In this document: positions 42,042-49,045 of the stretch, piece by piece
Layout of the letters: the number at the start of each line of letters is the position of its first letter
Numbering within the stretch: the first letter of the stretch is position 1
NCBI GenBank assembly: GCA_964519835.1
Contig: CAZFLD010000028.1
Coordinates: 1 to 49,739, forward strand
DNA length: 49,739 nucleotides
Direction: 5' to 3'
From: CAZFLD01 sp964519835
Lineage (GTDB): Bacteria > Spirochaetota > Spirochaetia > DSM-27196 > CAZFLD01
Translations under genes and position numbers: made by a program
The notes under the pieces: generated by a model
What the model saw: only the letters and a program-made list of their open reading frames with translations
What the model was told of the DNA's origin: nothing
Databases searched by the model: none

Positions 42042-43307
42042 CTAAAAGTTCAGGCTCAAGATCTCGGTGGCCTTTCGCAGTACAGGTTCGGGTTGTAACG
42101 GCTTTATCAGGTAGCTACGAACACCAAACTGCAAGGCCTTAATCACGGTTTCCCGTTTGGACAATGCAGAGAGAACAATGATGGGAAGACTGAGGCCCTG
42201 GCGTTGGAGATGGTCTAACACGGCAAAGCCATCCATCTCGGGCATCATAAGATCCAAAAACACCAGATCGGAGATCATGGCTTGGGGATCATCCACAAAC
42301 TGGCGGCCGTTTTCGTAGCACTCAATAGTCAGGTGAGTGTCCGCGAACACCGTCTTGATAAGCTCTTGAATCACAAAATCGTCGTCTACCACGCTAACAC
42401 GCACGTCGGAAGGCAGATCGTGCAGGCTAAAACGATTTCCGGAGTCCAGCTCCGTCTGGAATTTCATGTCCAGCGACTCGCCTTTCTCCTTTTTTGGTGC
42501 GCTGGCTTGGAGGAACTCCTGCTGCACAACCCGGTTTTCGCCGTCCATAAAGGTGCCGCTACGGCGGCCGAGAAGGCCATCCATCGCCTTCTCGAGAGTC
42601 TTGACCACTTCTATTCCATTGAGGTCGCTCCGCCCCTTGATGTACTTGGTCACGAACTCGGAGTTGGTCAGGACCTTGATGCTCCGTAGCTTGGCGCCGG
42701 TACGTTGAACGATGGTATCGAGAAAACTCGACAGTTTTATACTGTCCTCGGGGCCCACCTCGACACCGGACATGATAATCAGCACCTTGGGCACGCGTAG
42801 TTCGTAAAGATCGAGAAGTTCCTGAAGCTTGTAGCGGAGAAGCTCGATTTTCTCCCGATTCAAGCCCCGGGCAACCTCCACAAAGATGATATCTTCGTTT
42901 ACATGGGTCTCGATGATACAGGGTGCATCGTCGAACTCAACCTTTGTGCCGAGAAGCTCGGCCGCGTAGCTTAAGAGCGCATCCACCTTGACCGGTTTGG
43001 TAAAAAACTTTTTGACTCCGTAGCGTGCCACCTCAACGAGCTTCTCGCGCTCGATCCTTGTCGACGCCATTATTACGGGTATGCTCGCCGTGTTGGGATC
43101 GTTGCGTTTTGTTTCGAGGATGTCGAGGGAGGAGGCACGGGATAGGTAGTAGTCCATGATCATAAGGTCCGGCATCTCGTTGCGAAGTTTCGCGCCGCCG
43201 TCCAGTCCGTTGATTGCGTAGACTACCTCAAAACCGCTTTCTTCGAGCTTATGTCCCACAAACTCCCGAAAGAGCGAGGATTCGTCGATTAGGAGGATCT
43301 TTTTCAT
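42042..43307 (-). CDS. Response regulator with REC - STAS-like - REC architecture
   Basis: The 421-residue product has two receiver domains and no DNA-binding or enzyme output. The first REC (1-120) has LLIDESS, the phospho-acceptor in LMIMDYYLS and TKPV. A middle domain of about 120 residues (DIIFVEVARGLNREKIELLRYKLQ ... VPKVLIIMSGVEVG ... VLTNSEFVTKYIKG) looks like a STAS-type alpha/beta domain. The second REC (about 300-421) has SVVDDDF, VFLDLMMPEMDG, LSAL and IKPL. It probably receives phosphate from the neighbouring hybrid kinase and signals by binding a partner. GACGAGG and GAGGAG precede ATG 43307. Confidence 0.85.
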   Translation of the reverse strand: MKKILLIDESSLFREFVGHKLEESGFEVVYAINGLDGGAKLRNEMPDLMIMDYYLSRASSLDILETKRNDPNTASIPVIMASTRIEREKLVEVARYGVKKFFTKPVKVDALLSYAAELLGTKVEFDDAPCIIETHVNEDIIFVEVARGLNREKIELLRYKLQELLDLYELRVPKVLIIMSGVEVGPEDSIKLSSFLDTIVQRTGAKLRSIKVLTNSEFVTKYIKGRSDLNGIEVVKTLEKAMDGLLGRRSGTFMDGENRVVQQEFLQASAPKKEKGESLDMKFQTELDSGNRFSLHDLPSDVRVSVVDDDFVIQELIKTVFADTHLTIECYENGRQFVDDPQAMISDLVFLDLMMPEMDGFAVLDHLQRQGLSLPIIVLSALSKRETVIKALQFGVRSYLIKPLQPEPVLRKATEILSLNF

Positions 43308-43329
43308 GCCTCGTCCAGCTCCTCACTCA

Positions 43330-43358
43330 GTTATAATTTCCCTGGCCTCATTTTGCAA
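43330..43358 (-). promoter_or_regulatory. Promoter of the REC-STAS-REC regulator
   Basis: On the minus strand TTGCAA (43358-43353), a 17-bp spacer and TATAAC (43335-43330). The leader would be about 17 nt. The -35 hexamer is its own reverse complement and is shared with the divergent promoter. Confidence 0.5.
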
Positions 43359-43382
43359 CAGCACCTTTTTCAGGGCTCTAGT
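43353..43382 (+). promoter_or_regulatory. Possible promoter of the Omp85-like gene
   Basis: TTGCAA (43353-43358), an 18-bp spacer and TCTAGT (43377-43382); TGcTAAACT just downstream (43382-43390) is an alternative extended -10. GGAAGGAG precedes ATG 43409. Confidence 0.35.
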
Positions 43383-43408
43383 GCTAAACTCGGGCCGGAA
43401 GGAGCATT

Positions 43409-44590
43409 ATGTACAACAAAAAGTGCCGCAGGGCGTTGATTCTGGCCATCGTCGTGATTCTTCTCTTTCTTGGTACCGGCCGTGTGTTCTCAGAAGAGGC
43501 ATCCGACCCTCGTTTTATCCTGCGACCGGCACCTACCCTATGGGGAGCGTATGCCGGTATAGGCCTCGGGTTCAACGGTTTTCTTTTTGACTCGGAGACC
43601 AAGCTCTTGCTCGAGTTGGGCGCTTCCTACAGCGAACGAGGATATTTTCGATTACCCGACCGATCGGTTTTCGCCGGGACCACGGGTTCCTTTGCCGGTG
43701 AGGACGCACCCTACTACGACAGGCTCAACATCGCATGGGGTCTGGGCGTCGAGCAGGGCCTACTCTTCGATCCCGCGCGGAGAGCAAACATGCTGGAGGT
43801 GTTTTTGTACTACCGCGGGGAATATGACGATAACTTCCGTTCGGATGGAATCGACCAACTCGTGTTTCAAGCCAATCCACCCGGTGCCGCGGCCGGCGGA
43901 GAAGAGATCCTGACAAATCGCCTCATTCTTGGCGTGAGCTTTGACTCCGTAGAGTCCGCCCAGATTACCAAAGTGCTTTCGGGAAGCCGACTCGAGGCAT
44001 CCTTCACTTGGGCACCGCAGTTTCTCCTAAACAATCTGATCGGAAGCTCGGATTATGGGCGGCTAAACGTCACCCTCCGTAACTTTTTCCCAATGGTAGG
44101 GATCACTTCCGACGACGGAATGAACCTGTTTAGCCTCTACCTTGCGCTTTTCGCCACGGCCGACCTTCTTTTGGGCGATCCGGAGGACGTCCCCTACCTC
44201 GCCCGCCGGCGTATCGGAGGACTATCCCCACGGCGCGGTCTCGGCGGAGCGGTTCGCGGCTACGATACGGGTCGATACGATTCGCGACTGAAAGTTGTCT
44301 CCAGCGTGGAGCTCCGAGCTCAGCTCCCGGCGTTGTTTATACCCGATATAGTGCCGGGGCTTCTTACATTTATCGACGGGGGCTACTATTCGGACTTGTT
44401 CGACGCGCCGACAGGCACGTCCGGCGATCCGGGTCAGGAAGGATGGCTGGTGGGGACGGGTCTTGGGCTTTCTCTAAACGTATTGGACCTAACAACCGTT
44501 GTTATGTATCTCCAATTCAACCTGACGGAAAACAACGTGGACGGAACTGCGGTGGACTTCCCCGTGTTTGGCTTTTCGTTTCACTTTTAG
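43409..44590 (+). CDS. Omp85/BamA-like outer-membrane beta-barrel without POTRA domains
   Basis: The 393-residue product has a signal peptide (residues 1-29, ending VFSEE). The rest is alternating amphipathic strands typical of a barrel, ending in a Phe-rich C-terminal strand with terminal Phe (FGFSFHF). LGGAVRGYDTGRYDSR matches the conserved lid-loop motif (V)RG(F/Y) of Omp85-family proteins. Its length leaves no room for the periplasmic POTRA repeats of BamA or TamA, so it is likely a barrel-only member, as in PF01103 surface antigens of unknown role. GGAAGGAG 4 nt before the ATG is a strong ribosome site. Confidence 0.8.
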   Translation: MYNKKCRRALILAIVVILLFLGTGRVFSEEASDPRFILRPAPTLWGAYAGIGLGFNGFLFDSETKLLLELGASYSERGYFRLPDRSVFAGTTGSFAGEDAPYYDRLNIAWGLGVEQGLLFDPARRANMLEVFLYYRGEYDDNFRSDGIDQLVFQANPPGAAAGGEEILTNRLILGVSFDSVESAQITKVLSGSRLEASFTWAPQFLLNNLIGSSDYGRLNVTLRNFFPMVGITSDDGMNLFSLYLALFATADLLLGDPEDVPYLARRRIGGLSPRRGLGGAVRGYDTGRYDSRLKVVSSVELRAQLPALFIPDIVPGLLTFIDGGYYSDLFDAPTGTSGDPGQEGWLVGTGLGLSLNVLDLTTVVMYLQFNLTENNVDGTAVDFPVFGFSFHF

Positions 44591-44603
44591 GTTTGGGCAG
44601 CCT

Positions 44604-44631
44604 TTGCTTTAGGTCGCCTTAGAGCCATAAT
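44604..44631 (+). promoter_or_regulatory. Probable promoter of the glycerate kinase gene
   Basis: TTGCTT (44604-44609), a 16-bp spacer and CATAAT (44626-44631). The predicted leader is about 26 nt and contains GGGGGG as ribosome site before ATG 44665. Confidence 0.45.
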
Positions 44632-44664
44632 CTGGCAACGCCTTGATCGGATGGGGGGTACCAC

Positions 44665-46026
44665 ATGGCCACACACACCAATGCCGACCTCGAGTCTCTT
44701 CTCAAAGACCTCTTTCGCGCCGCCGTCGACGCGGTAGATCCACGGCGGCTGGTCGAAGACGCGATCGCCGTCGATCGGAATAGACTTATCATACGGGGGC
44801 CGCACACAACGCTCGAACTCGACGCGGCAGCGTACCCCAAGGTCTTTGCAGTCGCGGTCGGAAAGGCGGCCGCACCGATGATGCACGGCGCCTACGCGGC
44901 GCTCGGCCCCCGAATCTCGCGAGCAGTTGTTGTCCTAAAGTCCGGCCATGGGGAGCCGCCTGGGGAGGCGCAAGTCATCACCGGAGGGCACCCTGTGCCG
45001 AATCAAGGTAGCATCGATGCGGCCACAACGGTCTTGGACCTCCTCGACGAGGCGGATGAATCGACATTGTGTCTGTTTTTTATCTCCGGGGGCGGATCGG
45101 CACTTATGGAAAAGCCCGTGGAGACTTACCCGCCCATCGACCTAAAAGCTATGCAGCAAACTACGCAGTTGTTGCTACGGGCCGGGGCACCGATCGAGGA
45201 GATCAACGCGGTACGCAAACATCTTTCCGCCGTCAAGGGCGGCCGCGCCGCGGCGGCGGCTGCTCCCGGCGCCGTCGTGTCACTTATCCTCTCGGACGTG
45301 GTCGGTGACCGGTTGGACACAATCGCGTCCGGTCCGACCGCGCCCGACGTCACCAGCTACCAGGACGCAAAGACCATATTGCAGGGCCGGGGTATTTGGC
45401 CGGCCGTACCGCCGGAGGTGCAAATCGCTATCAACCGTGGCATCGACGGGGCGCTGCCGGAAACTCTAAAAGCCGGCGACCCACGGCTTGACGCCGTCCA
45501 CAATGTGATTCTGGGGAGTAATGCCGTTGCGCTTTCCGCGGCCGAGGCGGCGGCACACAAGCGAGGCTACGCAACGATAGCGCTATCCTCTTCCATTGTC
45601 GGCGAGGCTCGTGAGATTGCACCGGTTCTGGTCGCCGTAGCCCGCGAAATCGCGGACCACAACAGGCCGGTGATCGCTCCCGCCGTGGTGCTGGCCGGTG
45701 GGGAAACCACGGTTACGGTCACGGGCGCCGGCGTCGGCGGAAGAAACCAGGAGGCGGCGGTCGCCGCATTGTGCAGCCTTCGAAGCAACCCGTTCCCGGA
45801 AGGCCGGCGCATGCTGTTCCTTGCTGCGGCCACCGACGGAAACGACGGCCCCACAACGGCGGCCGGCGGTTTTGCCTCCCCGGAGCTCGCCGCGCTGCCG
45901 CTCGATCCGTCGGACGCGCTCCGGAACAACGACTCAAACCGCTTTCTTGAGAAGGCGGGCGCGCTCTTTACACCGGGCCCGACCGGAACCAACGTGTGCG
46001 ATCTATGGGCGCTTGTTGTAGTCTAA
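44665..46026 (+). CDS. Glycerate 2-kinase (DUF4147/MOFRL family)
   Basis: This family phosphorylates D-glycerate with ATP to 2-phosphoglycerate, feeding serine-cycle, tartronate or glyoxylate products into glycolysis. The 453-residue product shows FAVAVGKAAAPM, VVLKSGHGEP, GGHPVPNQGS, FFISGGGSALMEKP, INAVRKHLSAVKGGR, LILSDVVGDRLDTIASGPTAPD and, in the C-terminal MOFRL domain, AGGETTVTVTGAGVGGRNQE, LFLAAATDGNDGPT and GPTGTNVCD. All are normal for the family. A GGGGGG tract precedes ATG 44665 by 5-6 nt. The phosphohexomutase gene follows 4 nt after the stop. Confidence 0.93.
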   Translation: MATHTNADLESLLKDLFRAAVDAVDPRRLVEDAIAVDRNRLIIRGPHTTLELDAAAYPKVFAVAVGKAAAPMMHGAYAALGPRISRAVVVLKSGHGEPPGEAQVITGGHPVPNQGSIDAATTVLDLLDEADESTLCLFFISGGGSALMEKPVETYPPIDLKAMQQTTQLLLRAGAPIEEINAVRKHLSAVKGGRAAAAAAPGAVVSLILSDVVGDRLDTIASGPTAPDVTSYQDAKTILQGRGIWPAVPPEVQIAINRGIDGALPETLKAGDPRLDAVHNVILGSNAVALSAAEAAAHKRGYATIALSSSIVGEAREIAPVLVAVAREIADHNRPVIAPAVVLAGGETTVTVTGAGVGGRNQEAAVAALCSLRSNPFPEGRRMLFLAAATDGNDGPTTAAGGFASPELAALPLDPSDALRNNDSNRFLEKAGALFTPGPTGTNVCDLWALVVV

Positions 46027-46030
46027 GTGC

Positions 46031-47956
46031 ATGCACAAACAGAGCGCTATGGACCTAACCCGCGACACCCACGTACTGTTCCCGTACCTCCATGCCACCG
46101 CGCCGGCGGATCTTGCCGGAAGCCTCCAAGACGCCGCTCGTACGGTGATCCGTTCCGTCTCCGGCTGGAGATCGGTCTTTGCAAAGGACGGCGAAGAGGA
46201 GAGCCGTAACGCGGAGGTAGCCGAGGTGAAACTCATGATTGTTGCTCTTGCCGTGTCTCTGTTTGCCAACGTAGTGATGCGCCGGTCCGAGAATTGCAAA
46301 ACCTTTCTTCTAGCGTGCGACACACGCCCCACCGGCATTCCGCTGTGCTCGGCGGCTGCGGCAACCCTCTTGGCGAAGGGAGCTCCGCTATGCTACCTGG
46401 GCACCGCGGCCGCGCCGGAGCTCTTCGCCTACGCCGGCCACGAAGGCCTGCCGTTTGTGTATATCACCGCAAGCCACAACCCCATCGGTCACAACGGAAT
46501 CAAGTTTGGACGTAACGGCGCCGTACTCGACCGCGAGGCGTCGCTGCAATTGATTCGCACTTTCAACGATCTTATGATCGATAGCGCGTCGCTTCAGTCT
46601 ATGGTCTCTACTCTCTCCGAGCAGTTGCAAAACGTAGCAGCGGCCGACCTCGACGCTGTTGTGGCCGATGCTCACAAACACAAAAAAGCCGCAGCCGTCG
46701 CCTACACCGGCCTCACAAACGCGGTCGGCTTTGGCCATCCCGACACCGGTGCGGAGATCGCTTCCCTCAAAGCCGACCTCACGTCGGCAATTTGTTACGG
46801 AAACCGCATTACTGTTGTTGCAGACCACAATGGAGGCGCCCGCACCCAAAGCATCGACGGTAGCTATCTTTCGGAAATGGGTCTCGACTATCGGGCACTA
46901 AACGACACGGCGGGATCGGTTGTGCACAAAATCGAACCCGAAGGTGAGGCACTCGAAGAGTGTCTCTTTGCTCTGCGCGGCGTCAGGGAAGGTATCGGAT
47001 ACGTTTCCGACAACGACGGAGATCGAGGCAACCTGGTGATCACGGACGCCTCGGCCGATGCACGAGTCCTTCCGGCACAAACCGTGTTCGCACTGGTGTG
47101 CGCGTCCGAGCTGCTCTGGGTCCGATGCATAGTCGACGCCGGACTCGCAGAAGAAAAGCCCTTGGCGATTGTGGCAAACGGTCCGACATCACTCCGCGTA
47201 GACGAGATATGCGAGTCGGTGGGAGCAAAGCTCTTCCGTGCCGAAGTTGGGGAGGCCAACGTGCTCGGAAGGGCCGCCGCGCTGCGCGAAGAAGGATTCC
47301 GCGTGCGTCTTGTGGGAGAGGGGTCAAACGGCGGCAACATTACCTACCCCGGACAGGTGCGGGACCCACTGTCCACGGTTCTTTCCGTTGTAAAGCTTCT
47401 TCGGGGGTCCATCGGCGACATATCCCTCAAGGCCCGCTTCGTCAAACTCTTTGGTGCGCGGAAGGACGACCCGTCACTCTCTGATCTTGTCGACGTGCTT
47501 CCCCGGTACGCCACAACACCGACCTCCGAGACTCGGGCAAAACTGAGAATTCGCTCGACAGAGCACGGCAAGCTCAAAGCAAGCTACGAGCGCCTTTTTC
47601 CGGCTGAGTTTGAGAAGCGGCGAGGAATGCTCGAGCAACGGTTTGGTGTGACCGACTATCACTTTGTCAACTTTGAGGGTACGACTGTAGTATACGGTCC
47701 CGGCGGTCGCCACGGAGAGGAGCGGGGTGGTATGTCGGTAATGCTCACCGACGCAAAAAAACGGCCACGGGGCTTTTTGTGGATGCGCGGATCCGGGACC
47801 GAACCTGTGTTCCGGATCATGGCAGACATCAAGGAAGGCAGCGAAGATGCCGAGGCAGAGCTCCTCGAGTGGCAGGCGGCTATGGTACGTCGGGCGGACT
47901 TGCTCGGCAACCACCAAAGACCCGGCCCGCCTCAGAAATCGAGTCGATGCCGGTAA
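46031..47956 (+). CDS. Alpha-D-phosphohexomutase (phosphoglucomutase/phosphomannomutase family), divergent
   Basis: This family moves phosphate between C1 and C6 of hexoses or hexosamines. The 641-residue product is long but has all four active-site loops: the phosphoserine loop YITASHNPIGHNGIKFG (Ser148), a metal loop SDNDGDRGN (around residue 325; the third Asp of DGDxD is replaced by Asn), a sugar loop VGEGSNGG, and the phosphate loop RGSGTEPVFRIM near the C-terminus. The substrate cannot be told. ATG 46031 lies 4 nt after the glycerate kinase stop with no clear ribosome site; ATG 46049 is an alternative. The extra length is spread over an N-terminal arm and the last domain. Confidence 0.88.
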   Translation: MHKQSAMDLTRDTHVLFPYLHATAPADLAGSLQDAARTVIRSVSGWRSVFAKDGEEESRNAEVAEVKLMIVALAVSLFANVVMRRSENCKTFLLACDTRPTGIPLCSAAAATLLAKGAPLCYLGTAAAPELFAYAGHEGLPFVYITASHNPIGHNGIKFGRNGAVLDREASLQLIRTFNDLMIDSASLQSMVSTLSEQLQNVAAADLDAVVADAHKHKKAAAVAYTGLTNAVGFGHPDTGAEIASLKADLTSAICYGNRITVVADHNGGARTQSIDGSYLSEMGLDYRALNDTAGSVVHKIEPEGEALEECLFALRGVREGIGYVSDNDGDRGNLVITDASADARVLPAQTVFALVCASELLWVRCIVDAGLAEEKPLAIVANGPTSLRVDEICESVGAKLFRAEVGEANVLGRAAALREEGFRVRLVGEGSNGGNITYPGQVRDPLSTVLSVVKLLRGSIGDISLKARFVKLFGARKDDPSLSDLVDVLPRYATTPTSETRAKLRIRSTEHGKLKASYERLFPAEFEKRRGMLEQRFGVTDYHFVNFEGTTVVYGPGGRHGEERGGMSVMLTDAKKRPRGFLWMRGSGTEPVFRIMADIKEGSEDAEAELLEWQAAMVRRADLLGNHQRPGPPQKSSRCR

Positions 47957-48157
47957 CAATACAACAGACGGCTTCATGGGTCCGGCCAAGGTGATTAGCT
48001 CCCTTGGTCACGCTGGATGCAAGAGATTCAGCACTCTTGTTAACATGGACACGAACTCGGCACTGCCCGTCTCTTTGGCATGGGTCGAAAGCTGCCCCTC
48101 GGCAGGGAACCGGAGCGTTTGGTCCGCGATCCCCAAAGGCCGGGTTAGCCTATTGGC
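47957..48157. other. 200-bp convergent intergenic region with two tandem hairpins
   Basis: No credible gene. Two stems lie close together: CCAAGG-N10-CCTTGG (47986-48007) and CAAGAG-N8-CTCTTG (48020-48039). Neither has a T-tract. They may serve as bidirectional terminators for the phosphohexomutase and mutY genes. Confidence 0.4.
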
Positions 48158-49045
48158 CTATGTGGACAACACATATTCCGTGGCGGACGATTCGTCCGGT
48201 GTCACAAGTCCGTCCTTTTCAAGCGAGGCTACCGCGGATTGAATCCGCTCCATCACAAATCCCGTCCGCTCCACAAGGATTTCGAGTGAAAGCGCTTCGC
48301 CTCCCGCAAGCTCTGCGAGAATCCGGCCCCGGGCCTGGCGGGGGGATCCCTCGAAGGGACTCTGCTTTGTATAGGCCGAGCTCCTTCGATTTGCGTTTGG
48401 AAACAGCCGGCTAAGCACCGCGCCGTAATCCATCAACGCATAGTACCACTGCCGCGGATCGGACCGATACATGGTGTTCTCCACAAGCCCGTAGACGTGG
48501 TCATCGGGAACGGAACAATAGTCTCGGAAGAAAAAGTGAATCATCACCCGGCGGATATTTGTATCAACAACAACGGTGGGAACCCCAAACGCAAACGCAG
48601 CAACTGCGGCGGCGGTGTACTCACCGACGCCCGGCAGGCTGCGCAGCTCCTTTGCCGAACTTGGAATGCGGCCGCCGAACCTCTCTGCGACACGCTTGGC
48701 AGTCTCATGGAGGAACCGTGCTCTCCGGTTGTACCCGAGCCCCTGCCACACAACAAGGACGTCCGACAGCGGCGCGGCAGCCAGAGCGGCCGGGCTGGGC
48801 CAGAGGGAGAGGAACTCTGTGTATTTGGCCCGGACACGATCCACCTGGGTCTGTTGGAGCATCATCTCGCTTACCAAAATGGCATATGCGTCTTTGGTTT
48901 CGCGCCAGGGCATGGCACGTTTGTGCTGCTCGTAGAAGCGAAGAATCAGCTCTTGAAAGCGACAAATGTCGGCTTCACTCGGATGGGACGGAAACCGTTG
49001 GTGGGGATCGTCATAAGACGCCTCAGGAAAAAGGTACGACTCCAC
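48158..49045 (-). CDS. mutY: A/G-specific adenine glycosylase lacking the Fe-S cluster
   Basis: MutY removes adenine mispaired with 8-oxoguanine. The 295-residue product has KRAMPWRETKDAYAILVSEMMLQQTQVDRV with the catalytic Glu, the helix-hairpin-helix LPGVGEYTAAAV and the catalytic Asp in VVDTNIRRVM. After DYGAVLSRLFPNANRRSS the four cysteines of the 4Fe-4S loop are all missing; instead YTKQSPFEGSPRQARGRIL follows, a motif I associate with actinobacterial and clusterless MutY. The C-terminal NUDIX-like 8-oxoG-recognition domain is also absent, replaced by a winged-helix-like tail of about 60 residues. GTG 49045 directly abuts the trpS stop. Confidence 0.9.
   Translation of the reverse strand: MESYLFPEASYDDPHQRFPSHPSEADICRFQELILRFYEQHKRAMPWRETKDAYAILVSEMMLQQTQVDRVRAKYTEFLSLWPSPAALAAAPLSDVLVVWQGLGYNRRARFLHETAKRVAERFGGRIPSSAKELRSLPGVGEYTAAAVAAFAFGVPTVVVDTNIRRVMIHFFFRDYCSVPDDHVYGLVENTMYRSDPRQWYYALMDYGAVLSRLFPNANRRSSAYTKQSPFEGSPRQARGRILAELAGGEALSLEILVERTGFVMERIQSAVASLEKDGLVTPDESSATEYVLST

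Noticed and set aside
46005..46031. TAGTCT 6 nt before the phosphohexomutase ATG as another leaderless promoter
   Set aside because: Only 3 of 6 matches, no -35, and it overlaps the stop of the gene just upstream; operon read-through is simpler.
47976..48050. tRNA-like stretch (TTAGCTC followed by stems)
   Set aside because: The stems do not form an acceptor, anticodon or T-arm arrangement, and no TTCGA-type T-loop is present.
47847..48242. ORF across the phosphohexomutase/mutY intergenic region (89 residues from ATG 47976)
   Set aside because: No ribosome site, no family resemblance, overlaps mutY antisense, and the region is better explained by two hairpins.
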